Source of the DNA: Candidatus Sphingobacterium stercorigallinarum
GTDB lineage: Bacteria; Bacteroidota; Bacteroidia; Sphingobacteriales; Sphingobacteriaceae
Direction of reading: 5' to 3'
Length of the DNA: 42,550 nt
Assembly (NCBI GenBank): GCA_019115805.1
Contig: DXCW01000175.1
Location: 1 to 42,550, forward strand
Positions 32,066 through 40,228 of this stretch are shown here, one piece after another. Every line of letters starts with the position of its first letter. The stretch's first letter is position 1. The notes under the pieces were generated by a model. That model made no database searches, was not told the DNA's origin, and worked only from the letters and a program-made list of their open reading frames with translations. A program made the position numbers and the translations under genes.

Positions 32066-33709
32066 ATGAAAATCGCATTATCACAACTGAATTACCGCAT
32101 CGCCGACTTCGAATTAAACACCGATAAAATGCTCTCGCACATTCAACGTGCTAAGCAAGCAGGAGCTGATCTTATCGTGTTTTCAGAACTTGCTGTGGGC
32201 GGATATCCGGCTAAGGACTTACTGATCAACGACGACTTTTTGATTCGTTGTAACCAAGAACTGAAACGAATCTGTGAATCCTGCTCAGATATCGCCTGTA
32301 TCATCGGTGCACCTGTTGTCAACAACAATGGACAAGGAAAGAGGCTATTCAATTCCGCGCTACTCATTGAGAACCAATCGGTGCAACAAATCGTTCATAA
32401 AACCCTTCTTCCGGATTATGATGTATTTGATGAATGCCGATATTTTGAGGCGAATCGGGAGCCTAAATGCATCACTTTCAAGGGGTATAAAATAGCGTTA
32501 ACGATCTGTGAGGACCTCTGGGATGATGGGGTGACAAATTCATATAATGGGAAACTACAAACCGAACTCAGCCAGCAGTCCCCAGACCTGATCATCAATA
32601 TTGCTGCCTCGCCTTTTTCGTACGATCAGTATGAAAAACGGCAAACTGTATTGCAAAGGAATGTCATCAAGATAAATGCTCCGCTAATCTATGTCAATCA
32701 AGTCGGTGCACATATGGATCTTATATTTGACGGAAGGTCATTAGCGATTAACCGAAAATCCGAGACCGTTTTAGAATTGGCTCCTTTTCAAGAAGATTTG
32801 CAGTTCGTCGCCTTACAAAATGGCGATTTGACAACACGCTCCCCTTCTCGTTTGACAACACAATCCCACGCTGAAATCGACCTCATCCATCAGGCTCTAA
32901 TCACCGGACTACGTGAGTATTTTAGTAAGTCAGGGTTCACAAAAGCCATTCTCGGTCTATCGGGAGGATTAGACTCGGCGGTTGTGGCCGCACTTGCCTG
33001 CGAAGCTTTAGGACCAGAGAATGTGTTAGCGGTACTCATGCCTTCGGTGTATTCAAGTGATCATTCGCTGAAAGACGCCTTAGACTTGGTAAAAAACACA
33101 GGGTGCCTGCACCAGGTCGTCCCCATTCATTCGGTAACCTCGGCTTTCGAAGAATCCCTAGCAGAAAGCTTTAGCGATCTACCCAGCGACACAACCGAAG
33201 AAAACATTCAAGCACGGACGCGTGGCACGCTACTGATGGCCTTATCCAACAAGTTTGGACACATTTTACTGAATACCTCCAATAAAAGTGAGGCTGCAGT
33301 GGGCTACGGTACGTTGTATGGCGACATGGCGGGATCCATCAGTGTCATCGGCGATTTATACAAAACGCAGGTGTTCCGATTGGCCCGATATCTCAATAGA
33401 AATGAGGAAGTGATTCCCCAACACACCATCAGCAAACCGCCTTCCGCAGAATTACGCCCGAATCAAAAAGATGCGGATTCCCTACCAGACTATGAGCTCT
33501 TGGACGCTGTATTATTTCAATTTATCGAAATGAAAAGAAGTAAAAACCAGGTAATTCAACTTGGATTCGATGCGGACTTAGTGCAACGGGTTTACGGCAT
33601 GCTTTCCCGAGCTGAATTCAAACGCTTTCAGGCACCGCCTACATTACGTGTCAGCTCCAGAGCATTTGGTCCCGGTTGGATGATGCCCCTTGTGGCAAAA
33701 TATGAATAA
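32066..33709 (+). CDS. nadE: Glutamine-dependent NAD+ synthetase
   Basis: A 547-residue two-domain enzyme that amidates nicotinic acid adenine dinucleotide with glutamine nitrogen. The N-terminal nitrilase-type glutaminase has the triad E41 (VFSELAVGGYP), K112 (HKTLLPDYD) and C148 (LTICEDLWDDG). The C-terminal synthetase has the ATP-binding SGGLDS at 299-304 and VGYGTLYGDMAGSISVIGDLYKTQVF (in part). Start fixed at ATG 32066, with an AAAGGA site 6 nt before; the longer frame from TTG adds nine unlike residues. It is probably a single-gene unit. The glutaminase domain means ammonia is not the only nitrogen source. Length is typical of the bacterial NadE type with glutaminase. Confidence 0.95.
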   Translation: MKIALSQLNYRIADFELNTDKMLSHIQRAKQAGADLIVFSELAVGGYPAKDLLINDDFLIRCNQELKRICESCSDIACIIGAPVVNNNGQGKRLFNSALLIENQSVQQIVHKTLLPDYDVFDECRYFEANREPKCITFKGYKIALTICEDLWDDGVTNSYNGKLQTELSQQSPDLIINIAASPFSYDQYEKRQTVLQRNVIKINAPLIYVNQVGAHMDLIFDGRSLAINRKSETVLELAPFQEDLQFVALQNGDLTTRSPSRLTTQSHAEIDLIHQALITGLREYFSKSGFTKAILGLSGGLDSAVVAALACEALGPENVLAVLMPSVYSSDHSLKDALDLVKNTGCLHQVVPIHSVTSAFEESLAESFSDLPSDTTEENIQARTRGTLLMALSNKFGHILLNTSNKSEAAVGYGTLYGDMAGSISVIGDLYKTQVFRLARYLNRNEEVIPQHTISKPPSAELRPNQKDADSLPDYELLDAVLFQFIEMKRSKNQVIQLGFDADLVQRVYGMLSRAEFKRFQAPPTLRVSSRAFGPGWMMPLVAKYE

Positions 33710-33762
33710 CCGTTTAAACTATTTTAATTATAAAGTGTCTAACATACAAATTACGATACGTC

Positions 33763-34323
33763 ATGAAAAGGTTTTGGTTTATATTTTTCGCTGGATTTCT
33801 GCTCGTTTTAGGAGCTTGTAGCGGATACAAATACAATACGACACGCGTGCAGCATTTAGATTTCACGCAGTATAAAACCTACGGTTGGCTTCCTCCCGTG
33901 GACTCGTTGTCTAAAAATTACTTTAATAACGATATCGCTAGAGAGAACATTCTATCGGCAGCGAATCACGAGCTGGAAGCTATGGGATTGACTTACAGTA
34001 AAGAAAATCCAGACCTCTTGTTCCGATACATTCCTATAGTCAATAACAAGAGCAAAATGGTTTACGGCCATTCTGGCTGGGGATGGGGCGGTCCATGGGG
34101 CTATAGTCCGTGGTGGGGCTTTGGATGGCGTATGGGGCATTCTTATCCCGTCGGAAAAGAGCGCGTACGTTACGCTCATTTAATCATCGAGGCACGTGAT
34201 CGTCAGACCAATTCCGTCATATGGCAAGCCAGAGGGTCGGGGCAGATTAAAACTCCAGAGGACGCGATTAATAATTTACCAAAAGTCGTGCAGGGAATAT
34301 TCAAAGAATACCCACTTGATTAG
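33763..34323 (+). CDS. DUF4136 lipoprotein
   Basis: A 186-residue lipoprotein. The signal peptide ends in LVLGACS with C19 as the lipid-anchored cysteine. The mature part matches DUF4136 (DFTQYKTYGWLPP near the start; ENILSAANHELEAMGLT; LIIEARDRQTNSVIWQARGSGQI; a C-terminal VVQGIFKEYP). A tryptophan/glycine-rich loop at about 104-125 (GWGWGGPWGYSPWWGFGW) is inserted in the middle, as in several members. Function is unknown; the family is envelope-located. Its 3' end faces the GntR gene 18 nt away. Confidence 0.88.
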   Translation: MKRFWFIFFAGFLLVLGACSGYKYNTTRVQHLDFTQYKTYGWLPPVDSLSKNYFNNDIARENILSAANHELEAMGLTYSKENPDLLFRYIPIVNNKSKMVYGHSGWGWGGPWGYSPWWGFGWRMGHSYPVGKERVRYAHLIIEARDRQTNSVIWQARGSGQIKTPEDAINNLPKVVQGIFKEYPLD

Positions 34324-34341
34324 TACTTTGCATATCCGCAC

Positions 34342-35382
34342 CTATATAGAGGGTCGTTTTTTCAAATAAAATGGCACCTCTACATGTTGCTTCGTTCGAC
34401 TTTTAATGAGCTCGGCGGCCATCTCGCCCATTTTAGCAAAATCTGTAGATATCGTTGTAATCCCGTTTAATATAAACTTCTTCAACGGCGTTTCATTATA
34501 GGAAATGACCCCGACGTCTTCCCCAATTTTCAAATCTTTCTGAATAATTTTATCCAATAGCCTGACCAAATCATCCTCTGCTAAATTAATAAAGCATGTC
34601 CCAACTTCAATATGCTCATCTTCCAATTCAGAAATTAATGAGTGATGAAATGCGTATTGTTGCGCGAACTTATAGAAGCCTTTTATGATCGCCTTGGGAT
34701 AATCGCTCCTATCTGGAAAAATCAAATGCAAACTGTGGTATTTACTTAGTGAAGGCAATGCCTCTTTCAACGCACCATAAATATCCTTTTCGTAGTTTTC
34801 GTAGACCGCGGCGAAGTCCCCTTCTAGATCCTCGAGGTATTTCCCCAGTAACACCAATTTTTTATTCGGAATATATTTGTTGATAATTTCCGGCGCCTGA
34901 TCCCGCCCTTCCTTAAAGTGTGGGAATAACACGTAATAATCGTAGGTTTTCGTCAAGTTCCCCAATAGCGTTCGCAAATAGGATATATCGCTGTTATAAA
35001 CAAAGAGATCCAACGTGGCGTCGTCTTCGAGCTGCTTGGCAAACGAGTCGTAGACAATCTTTTTGTGCGCACTAAGCTTATTAAGCAGGATAGCAATCTT
35101 CTCCCGTCGTTTGATATTGGTTGTCGCGATATAGTATCCCTTTCCCGGGATCGACGCGATGATCTCCGTATTCTTTAAGAGTTTATAAGCCTTTTCCACC
35201 GTATCCCGGGAAATGTCCAAATACACGGATAGCTCATTAATCGAAGGTAGCATGTCGTCCTTCTCCAGTACTTCATTCTTTACCGCATCGGTAATAGCGC
35301 TTGCCAATTGTTTGTACTTTGGCGTGGCAGAAAAATCACTGATCTGAATCGCTTTTAATAAATCCGTAATCTTGTTGGTCAT
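34342..35382 (-). CDS. GntR-family regulator with LacI-like ligand-binding domain
   Basis: A 346-residue regulator. The N-terminal winged helix is GntR type (PKYKQLASAITDAV, then DDMLPSINELSVYLDISRDTVEKAYKLL with the SRDTV recognition helix, residues about 20-90). The C-terminal domain is a periplasmic-binding-protein-like sugar sensor (EDVGVISYNETPLKKFILNGITTISTDFAKMGEMAAEL, close to LacI/PurR). This GntR-LacI combination controls sugar operons in Bacteroidota (e.g. fucose repressor type). Being next to the rhamnosidase genes, it probably senses rhamnose or a rhamnoside (inference). Its own promoter lies in the 131-nt gap after the GH78 gene. Confidence 0.85.
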   Translation of the reverse strand: MTNKITDLLKAIQISDFSATPKYKQLASAITDAVKNEVLEKDDMLPSINELSVYLDISRDTVEKAYKLLKNTEIIASIPGKGYYIATTNIKRREKIAILLNKLSAHKKIVYDSFAKQLEDDATLDLFVYNSDISYLRTLLGNLTKTYDYYVLFPHFKEGRDQAPEIINKYIPNKKLVLLGKYLEDLEGDFAAVYENYEKDIYGALKEALPSLSKYHSLHLIFPDRSDYPKAIIKGFYKFAQQYAFHHSLISELEDEHIEVGTCFINLAEDDLVRLLDKIIQKDLKIGEDVGVISYNETPLKKFILNGITTISTDFAKMGEMAAELIKSRTKQHVEVPFYLKKRPSI

Positions 35383-35420
35383 GGTCTCAAATTCAGCGTT
35401 GCTTCTCTAGGTTAGTCCAC

Positions 35421-35453
35421 CTAAAATACGGAAATTAGTTTGGGAACCGGAAA
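35421..35453 (-). promoter_or_regulatory. Promoter candidate of the GntR-type regulator
   Basis: Minus strand: TTTC (35450-35453), 21 nt, TATTTTAG (35421-35428), giving a leader of about 35 nt before ATG 35382. Confidence 0.38.
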
Positions 35454-35466
35454 CAATTTACCGGAA
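35446..35466. promoter_or_regulatory. Direct repeats ACCGGAA overlapping the regulator promoter
   Basis: ACCGGAA at 35446-35452 and 35460-35466, 14 bp apart. The first copy covers the -33 box of the GntR gene, so this could be an autoregulatory operator. Confidence 0.3.
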
Positions 35467-35513
35467 TACCAGCAATCCCCCCGGCGATCGTCATTATTTT
35501 ATTCATAGATCGA

Positions 35514-38375
35514 TTAGCGTATCGTCTCCACGGTATACTTCCCAGACCCCAAACTCAAGACAAAATATGCCCCTTCCCTGCGAACGGAGTCCACATAATC
35601 TATATCTTTAATCCGTTCACCATTCACCTTAATATCCTCTAAACGGGCCGCTTGGAGATAACAGTGAGCCTTGACATTTACCGGTATATCCAATTGCTGT
35701 ATCAGCCTATTATCTTTTCTCTCCCAAGCGCTTCCTATTGACCCGGAGATCGAGTGATAATGGCCCTTTGCGCGACGGATACCGTAATCGCCAATTTCCG
35801 GATGGATCCGTACTTCGCGATATCCGTTTGACTGAAGTTGGATGCCTAGAACGCGCTCAAACATCCATTCGTTTACCGATCCAAAGGCATAATGACTAAA
35901 AGAATTCATCGCCGCGTTGTGTACAAAGCCCTCTTCTTTGGTATAACTATCCCAGCGTTCCCAAATAGAGGTCGCACCATTCACCACTTCATATCCTAGC
36001 GACGGGTATTCAGTGCTTTGCAACAACATATATGCGTAGTCCGATGAACCGGTCTGAGTCAGCGCAGGCAACAACGGTTTGAAACCTAAAAATCCCGTCG
36101 TGATTTTATGATCGTTTTGCTGGATCAATTCCCGTAAATATACGCCTGCTTGTTCCTGCTGCGCCCCTTCCAAAATACCGGAATAGATGGCATTGGCGTA
36201 AGCAGTTTGCGTATGTCCTGAAAATCCCTGATGCCCTTCTACGTATCCCGAGCCGTCTCCGTATACCGTCGCATCAATTTTCAAACGCCCAGATTCGTCC
36301 ATGTAATGTGCTTGAAAGCCGCGCTGAACCGCATCCATTTCCAGACGAAACCGGTTCGCTTCCGTGTCTTTCCCCAAGGCAGTACACATCTCTGCCATTA
36401 ACCGATTACAATAAAAGTAATACATGGTCGCCAGCAAATCCGGGCTCGTTTTTTCGCCAACCGACAACCAATCCCCGAAGCCACCTTTCGGAGTCACATC
36501 TTCAAAACTTCCTTCCAGCAATACGCCTTCATGCGTTCTCGCTTTTAAAAACTCCATATAGTTGAGCATTGACGGTAGCGACTCTTCCACAATGCGGTGA
36601 TCGTCGTACGCTTTAAAATACTCATAGGTACAAATAATTCCTGCTTCGGACCAGCCTGGCGAAAAGGCATCATCGGCCCGAATAGCCGCCACCCCTTCTG
36701 CATTCACGGGCATGGGGGCATAAATGGGATATGCCCCATTCGACCACTGCGCGTCTTGCAGATCGCGGATCCATTTTTTATGAAACGGTGCCACATCGCT
36801 GTTAAAAATTGCTGATCGCATATATATTTGTGCATCTCCTGTCCATCCTAAGCGCTCGTCACGTTGGGGACAATCCGTAGGAATATCGATATAATTGGCT
36901 TTCTGTGTCCAGACGATGTTGCTATAAAGCTGATTTAACATCGGATTGTCCACCTCAAAATCGCCCACATCCGTCAACTCCGAGGTCAACACCAATCCGG
37001 TCAAAAAGTCTATAGAGGGCTCTTGCTTTAATCCGTGAATCTCAACGAACTGAAATCCATGAAAAGTAAAACTAGGCGTCCAAACCTCCTCTTCTCCTGT
37101 CCCGGCAAAGACGTACGTATCCGTTGCTCGAGCCTTGCGTAGATTATCCGTCATTAAGCGCCCATCTGGGAATAGCATTTCGCCAAAGCGGAAGACCAAA
37201 CTATCCCCACGGTTGCCCTTCATTTTCAACCGGATGTTTCCGGCGAAATTCTGACCAAAGTCAACGATGTAACTATTCTCTCCACTCTTGGTGATCTTCC
37301 GAACAGGGAGTTCATCCACCACCCTCACTGATGTACCTGGATAAAGTTGTAACTGCCGGCTCGATTGATCGTCGAACACATCAATGTCTCGCCACTGCGA
37401 ATCATCAAATCCAGGTTGATCCCAGCCCTTCGGTTCCAAGGCAGCGTTATACGTCTCACCTTGTAGAAAGTCCGATTCCATAACGGCCCCGGTGCTCGTT
37501 TTCCAACTATCGTCTGTCCCTATCTGCATCCGGCTTCCGTCCTCAAACTCCACGTCAACTTGAGCTTTTAATAACGGGAATTCACCATAAAACTGACGTA
37601 CCTGAGGTGAGCCCACCAGCAAGGCATACCCCAAATAACCGGAATACCAGCCATCTGACAAGATGGCACCGAACGCATTCGGCCCCTTGTGCAATTGCGC
37701 GGTGACATCATAGACTTGATAATACACCCGTTTATTATAGTCCGTCCAGCCTGAACCAAAATAGTCCTCACCAACCCGCTTGCCATTGATATAAAAATTA
37801 TGTAGGCCTAATGAACTGATATATAACCGGGCACGTTTCACATTCTTATGAAGATGTAGCTCTTTACGGATGTACGGTGATGGTGGCAAGATGTATTCCC
37901 CTTTCTTTGCCAGATGATTTAAGTCTGTACCAATCCACTGCGCCTGCCAGTCTTCCGCCGCTGGTTTTCCCAGTTCCCAATGACCTACCTCACTCCATGG
38001 TCCCCACACCCCGTCTTGATCTCTCGCTTTTACCTTCCAGAAAACACGCTGCCCAGATTTCAAGGGCGTGCCCCTGTATTCGATTTGGTTCGTTCGATCG
38101 GTTTCTTGTTTCTCCTCCTGCCACATATCTCCTCGATCTTCAGCCAATATCTTTTCCGAACTGGCAACAAGAATCTGATAGCCGGTTTGATATTGGTTGA
38201 ATCCATGTCCACGTAACTCCCAACTCAATCGAGGAGCGCGTTCCTCTATAAACGGGTTGACTTTATATTCCGTCCTTAAATAATCAGCTTGAATTTGCGC
38301 TTCTACAAGGGACATAAAGACAAGCACAAATAGGCTGCACACCAAAAATTTCCTCATTACTTTTTTACTATTCAA
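35514..38375 (-). CDS. Secreted alpha-L-rhamnosidase, GH78
   Basis: A 953-residue GH78 enzyme that removes terminal alpha-L-rhamnose from plant glycans or glycosides. The N-terminal signal peptide (about 1-26, FLVCSLFVLVFMSLVEA) suggests export to the periplasm or beyond. Four accessory domains follow in the usual order: a fibronectin-like N-domain (ADYLRTEYKVNPF), the Bac_rhamnosid_N-like lectin fold (LYISSLGLHNFYINGKRVGEDYF), a concanavalin-like domain (FGQNFAGNIRLK). The (alpha/alpha)6 catalytic domain has the signature DCPQRDERLGWTGDAQ containing the acidic catalytic RDE motif. The C-terminal beta domain closes it. Gap to the upstream enzyme gene is 36 nt, so co-transcribed. Confidence 0.93.
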   Translation of the reverse strand: MNSKKVMRKFLVCSLFVLVFMSLVEAQIQADYLRTEYKVNPFIEERAPRLSWELRGHGFNQYQTGYQILVASSEKILAEDRGDMWQEEKQETDRTNQIEYRGTPLKSGQRVFWKVKARDQDGVWGPWSEVGHWELGKPAAEDWQAQWIGTDLNHLAKKGEYILPPSPYIRKELHLHKNVKRARLYISSLGLHNFYINGKRVGEDYFGSGWTDYNKRVYYQVYDVTAQLHKGPNAFGAILSDGWYSGYLGYALLVGSPQVRQFYGEFPLLKAQVDVEFEDGSRMQIGTDDSWKTSTGAVMESDFLQGETYNAALEPKGWDQPGFDDSQWRDIDVFDDQSSRQLQLYPGTSVRVVDELPVRKITKSGENSYIVDFGQNFAGNIRLKMKGNRGDSLVFRFGEMLFPDGRLMTDNLRKARATDTYVFAGTGEEEVWTPSFTFHGFQFVEIHGLKQEPSIDFLTGLVLTSELTDVGDFEVDNPMLNQLYSNIVWTQKANYIDIPTDCPQRDERLGWTGDAQIYMRSAIFNSDVAPFHKKWIRDLQDAQWSNGAYPIYAPMPVNAEGVAAIRADDAFSPGWSEAGIICTYEYFKAYDDHRIVEESLPSMLNYMEFLKARTHEGVLLEGSFEDVTPKGGFGDWLSVGEKTSPDLLATMYYFYCNRLMAEMCTALGKDTEANRFRLEMDAVQRGFQAHYMDESGRLKIDATVYGDGSGYVEGHQGFSGHTQTAYANAIYSGILEGAQQEQAGVYLRELIQQNDHKITTGFLGFKPLLPALTQTGSSDYAYMLLQSTEYPSLGYEVVNGATSIWERWDSYTKEEGFVHNAAMNSFSHYAFGSVNEWMFERVLGIQLQSNGYREVRIHPEIGDYGIRRAKGHYHSISGSIGSAWERKDNRLIQQLDIPVNVKAHCYLQAARLEDIKVNGERIKDIDYVDSVRREGAYFVLSLGSGKYTVETIR

Positions 38376-38411
38376 ATCTTCAAGAATCTACAAACAGGAT
38401 ACCCAGCTCGT

Positions 38412-40145
38412 CTACTTCCGAATAATGGTAACCTCCTTAGGCGCATCTATTTGTGAAACAACCTGTCCATTAGCATCTCTTTCGTGTCGAACACGAATCA
38501 CACCAAATGGTGTCGGGAAAGTGCCCTCTGCAAATGCTAAATTCCCTAAATTCGGATTGACCGTAAACGCCACTCCGCCTGGCTCTGCTACTTTTATTCC
38601 CAACACATGCTCAGACAACCAGCTAGTCGGACCGGATGCCCATCCGTGCGCAAAACTGTGGCGATATCCTTCGTAACAGTAACCACCGTAGCTACCGTGT
38701 ACATCAACTTTATCCTCAGGAACCAATTCATCAATCCGACCCGCATTTTCCAACCACTCGATATTAAAATCTTCCCAAAACGTGGTTGCGCCTAAATCCA
38801 GCATTCCACCCCAATACGTAGAAATGATATCCATCGCTTCCGTATAGCGCCCCGCTTTAGCCATGGCCTCAAGCATATAGTACCCATAAAACGTCGAGAA
38901 ATTCTTTGCTCCACCCACCGACAGCACGTCTTCGTAGGCCTGAGACGGTTTCATTAGCCCAGTCAAAGCCATCAATGCCGCAGCCTGTTTAGAGTTGTTG
39001 TGAACCGGGACCACTTGTTTAAGGGCCAAGACCGCCTTATTACAGCGATCGACTAATGCCTGATCGTTTAAAAACACGCCTAGTTGAGCTGCTTTTTCCA
39101 AAGACAACAGCGTCATGGCTTGTAAGCCAGCGTGAACAGCTAGGCTATCCTCACTGGAAGGCCAATCCAAAAAGCGAGTACCATCCATCATCTCCTTTCC
39201 ATCCACTATTTTACTCCTTATCTGGTCGACCAATCCGTTTAGATACTGGTGTTGCTCTCTGAGATAATCCAAGTTTCCGTGTGCCATATACCAATCATAA
39301 TGCAAAACGATCCACCACATGGAATAGGTGCTAATGCCCGACATCCACCCAGGTAACGGCGTAGATTCTCGGGCCAAATCCAAACTACTGGGCACCACAT
39401 CGTTATAGCCAAAAACAGTATTTACAGTAGATACCTCTGGATGAAGGTCACCCACCCAAACCAAACGATCCCGCTTTATTCCATCCCAAAGATAATCTTG
39501 CATATTTACGTGTACGGTGTACGCGCCGACCTCCCATATTTTATTGAGGCGTTCATCGCTGCTTTTAAAAGACCCTAAGTACGGAATATCACGAAAAGTT
39601 GCAATCGCACGAACCTCCCGTAGGTGGAGTTCTGCATCATCGTCTAGGAAATCAATTCGGACGAATCGGAACCCTGACTCACCGGTCTGATTTTTCCCTA
39701 ACCAGGGGAGTTGCATATGAAAATCACGCATGGCGTGGTCGTTTGTTGCACCGTCCTGTCCAATGTCCGACATCGCTTCGGCAACGGACTCGCCCAAACG
39801 AATACGCACATTCCGTGGAACGTTTCCATCTCCCCACATTCCGGTGATGATTTCAACAGCCCCGTTAATTTCTCTCCCAAAATCCAATACAATTGACCCC
39901 TTTTCCTCACTGTTCCGCAATATGGTGATTCGGTCATTGGTAAGATTGGCTTGTCCATCTCCGGTTTCTAAAAGAAAATCACTGCCCTGTATTTGCCCCT
40001 GTTGCCAAACGATCCGTGTAGGGTATACGTATTCACGGGTCAAAGGGCTGATCAGTCGTGCTGTTGATGGTGTCTGCCCGTATCCATCCCACAACACACC
40101 CGCCCATACCAAAAACAACACACCAAGTGCCTTTAAATTTATCAT
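38412..40145 (-). CDS. Alpha-L-rhamnosidase-like six-hairpin glycosidase
   Basis: A 577-residue exported protein (signal peptide about 1-23, LGVLFLVWAGVLWDGYG). It is shorter than classical GH78 enzymes and lacks the N-terminal lectin-like modules, but the catalytic fold is recognisable: a carbohydrate-binding N-domain (DFGREINGAVEI...GESVAE) and the helical domain with MQDYLWDGIKRDRLVWVGDLHPE, parallel to the DCPQRDERLGWTGD motif of GH78. The C-terminal region GASGPTSW/HGWASGPTSWLSEHVLGIKV is typical. It probably acts on rhamnosides with its neighbours; specificity is unknown. It is between the two GH78 genes, with a 36-nt gap downstream and 83 nt upstream. Confidence 0.82.
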   Translation of the reverse strand: MINLKALGVLFLVWAGVLWDGYGQTPSTARLISPLTREYVYPTRIVWQQGQIQGSDFLLETGDGQANLTNDRITILRNSEEKGSIVLDFGREINGAVEIITGMWGDGNVPRNVRIRLGESVAEAMSDIGQDGATNDHAMRDFHMQLPWLGKNQTGESGFRFVRIDFLDDDAELHLREVRAIATFRDIPYLGSFKSSDERLNKIWEVGAYTVHVNMQDYLWDGIKRDRLVWVGDLHPEVSTVNTVFGYNDVVPSSLDLARESTPLPGWMSGISTYSMWWIVLHYDWYMAHGNLDYLREQHQYLNGLVDQIRSKIVDGKEMMDGTRFLDWPSSEDSLAVHAGLQAMTLLSLEKAAQLGVFLNDQALVDRCNKAVLALKQVVPVHNNSKQAAALMALTGLMKPSQAYEDVLSVGGAKNFSTFYGYYMLEAMAKAGRYTEAMDIISTYWGGMLDLGATTFWEDFNIEWLENAGRIDELVPEDKVDVHGSYGGYCYEGYRHSFAHGWASGPTSWLSEHVLGIKVAEPGGVAFTVNPNLGNLAFAEGTFPTPFGVIRVRHERDANGQVVSQIDAPKEVTIIRK

Positions 40146-40228
40146 CTCAATAGGTTTACAATAGTTTACAACGTAAATGTAGGGAAACAGCTTATTAGAA
40201 CTGTCCTGCGCTTACATGAAAGCGTAAC

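Noticed and set aside
34080..34150. Trp/Gly-rich repeat in the DUF4136 protein, considered as a separate low-complexity element
   Set aside because: This loop occurs in other DUF4136 lipoproteins and is in frame, so it belongs to the protein.
37638..37651. 14-bp identity ACCGGAATACCAGC with the region upstream of the GntR gene (35460)
   Set aside because: Here it lies in coding sequence for a conserved segment of the GH78 lectin-like domain, so the match is probably chance rather than a second operator.
39730..40164. 144-codon plus-strand frame antisense to the rhamnosidase-like gene
   Set aside because: Composition is that of a shadow of the strong minus-strand gene; no family resemblance or start signal.
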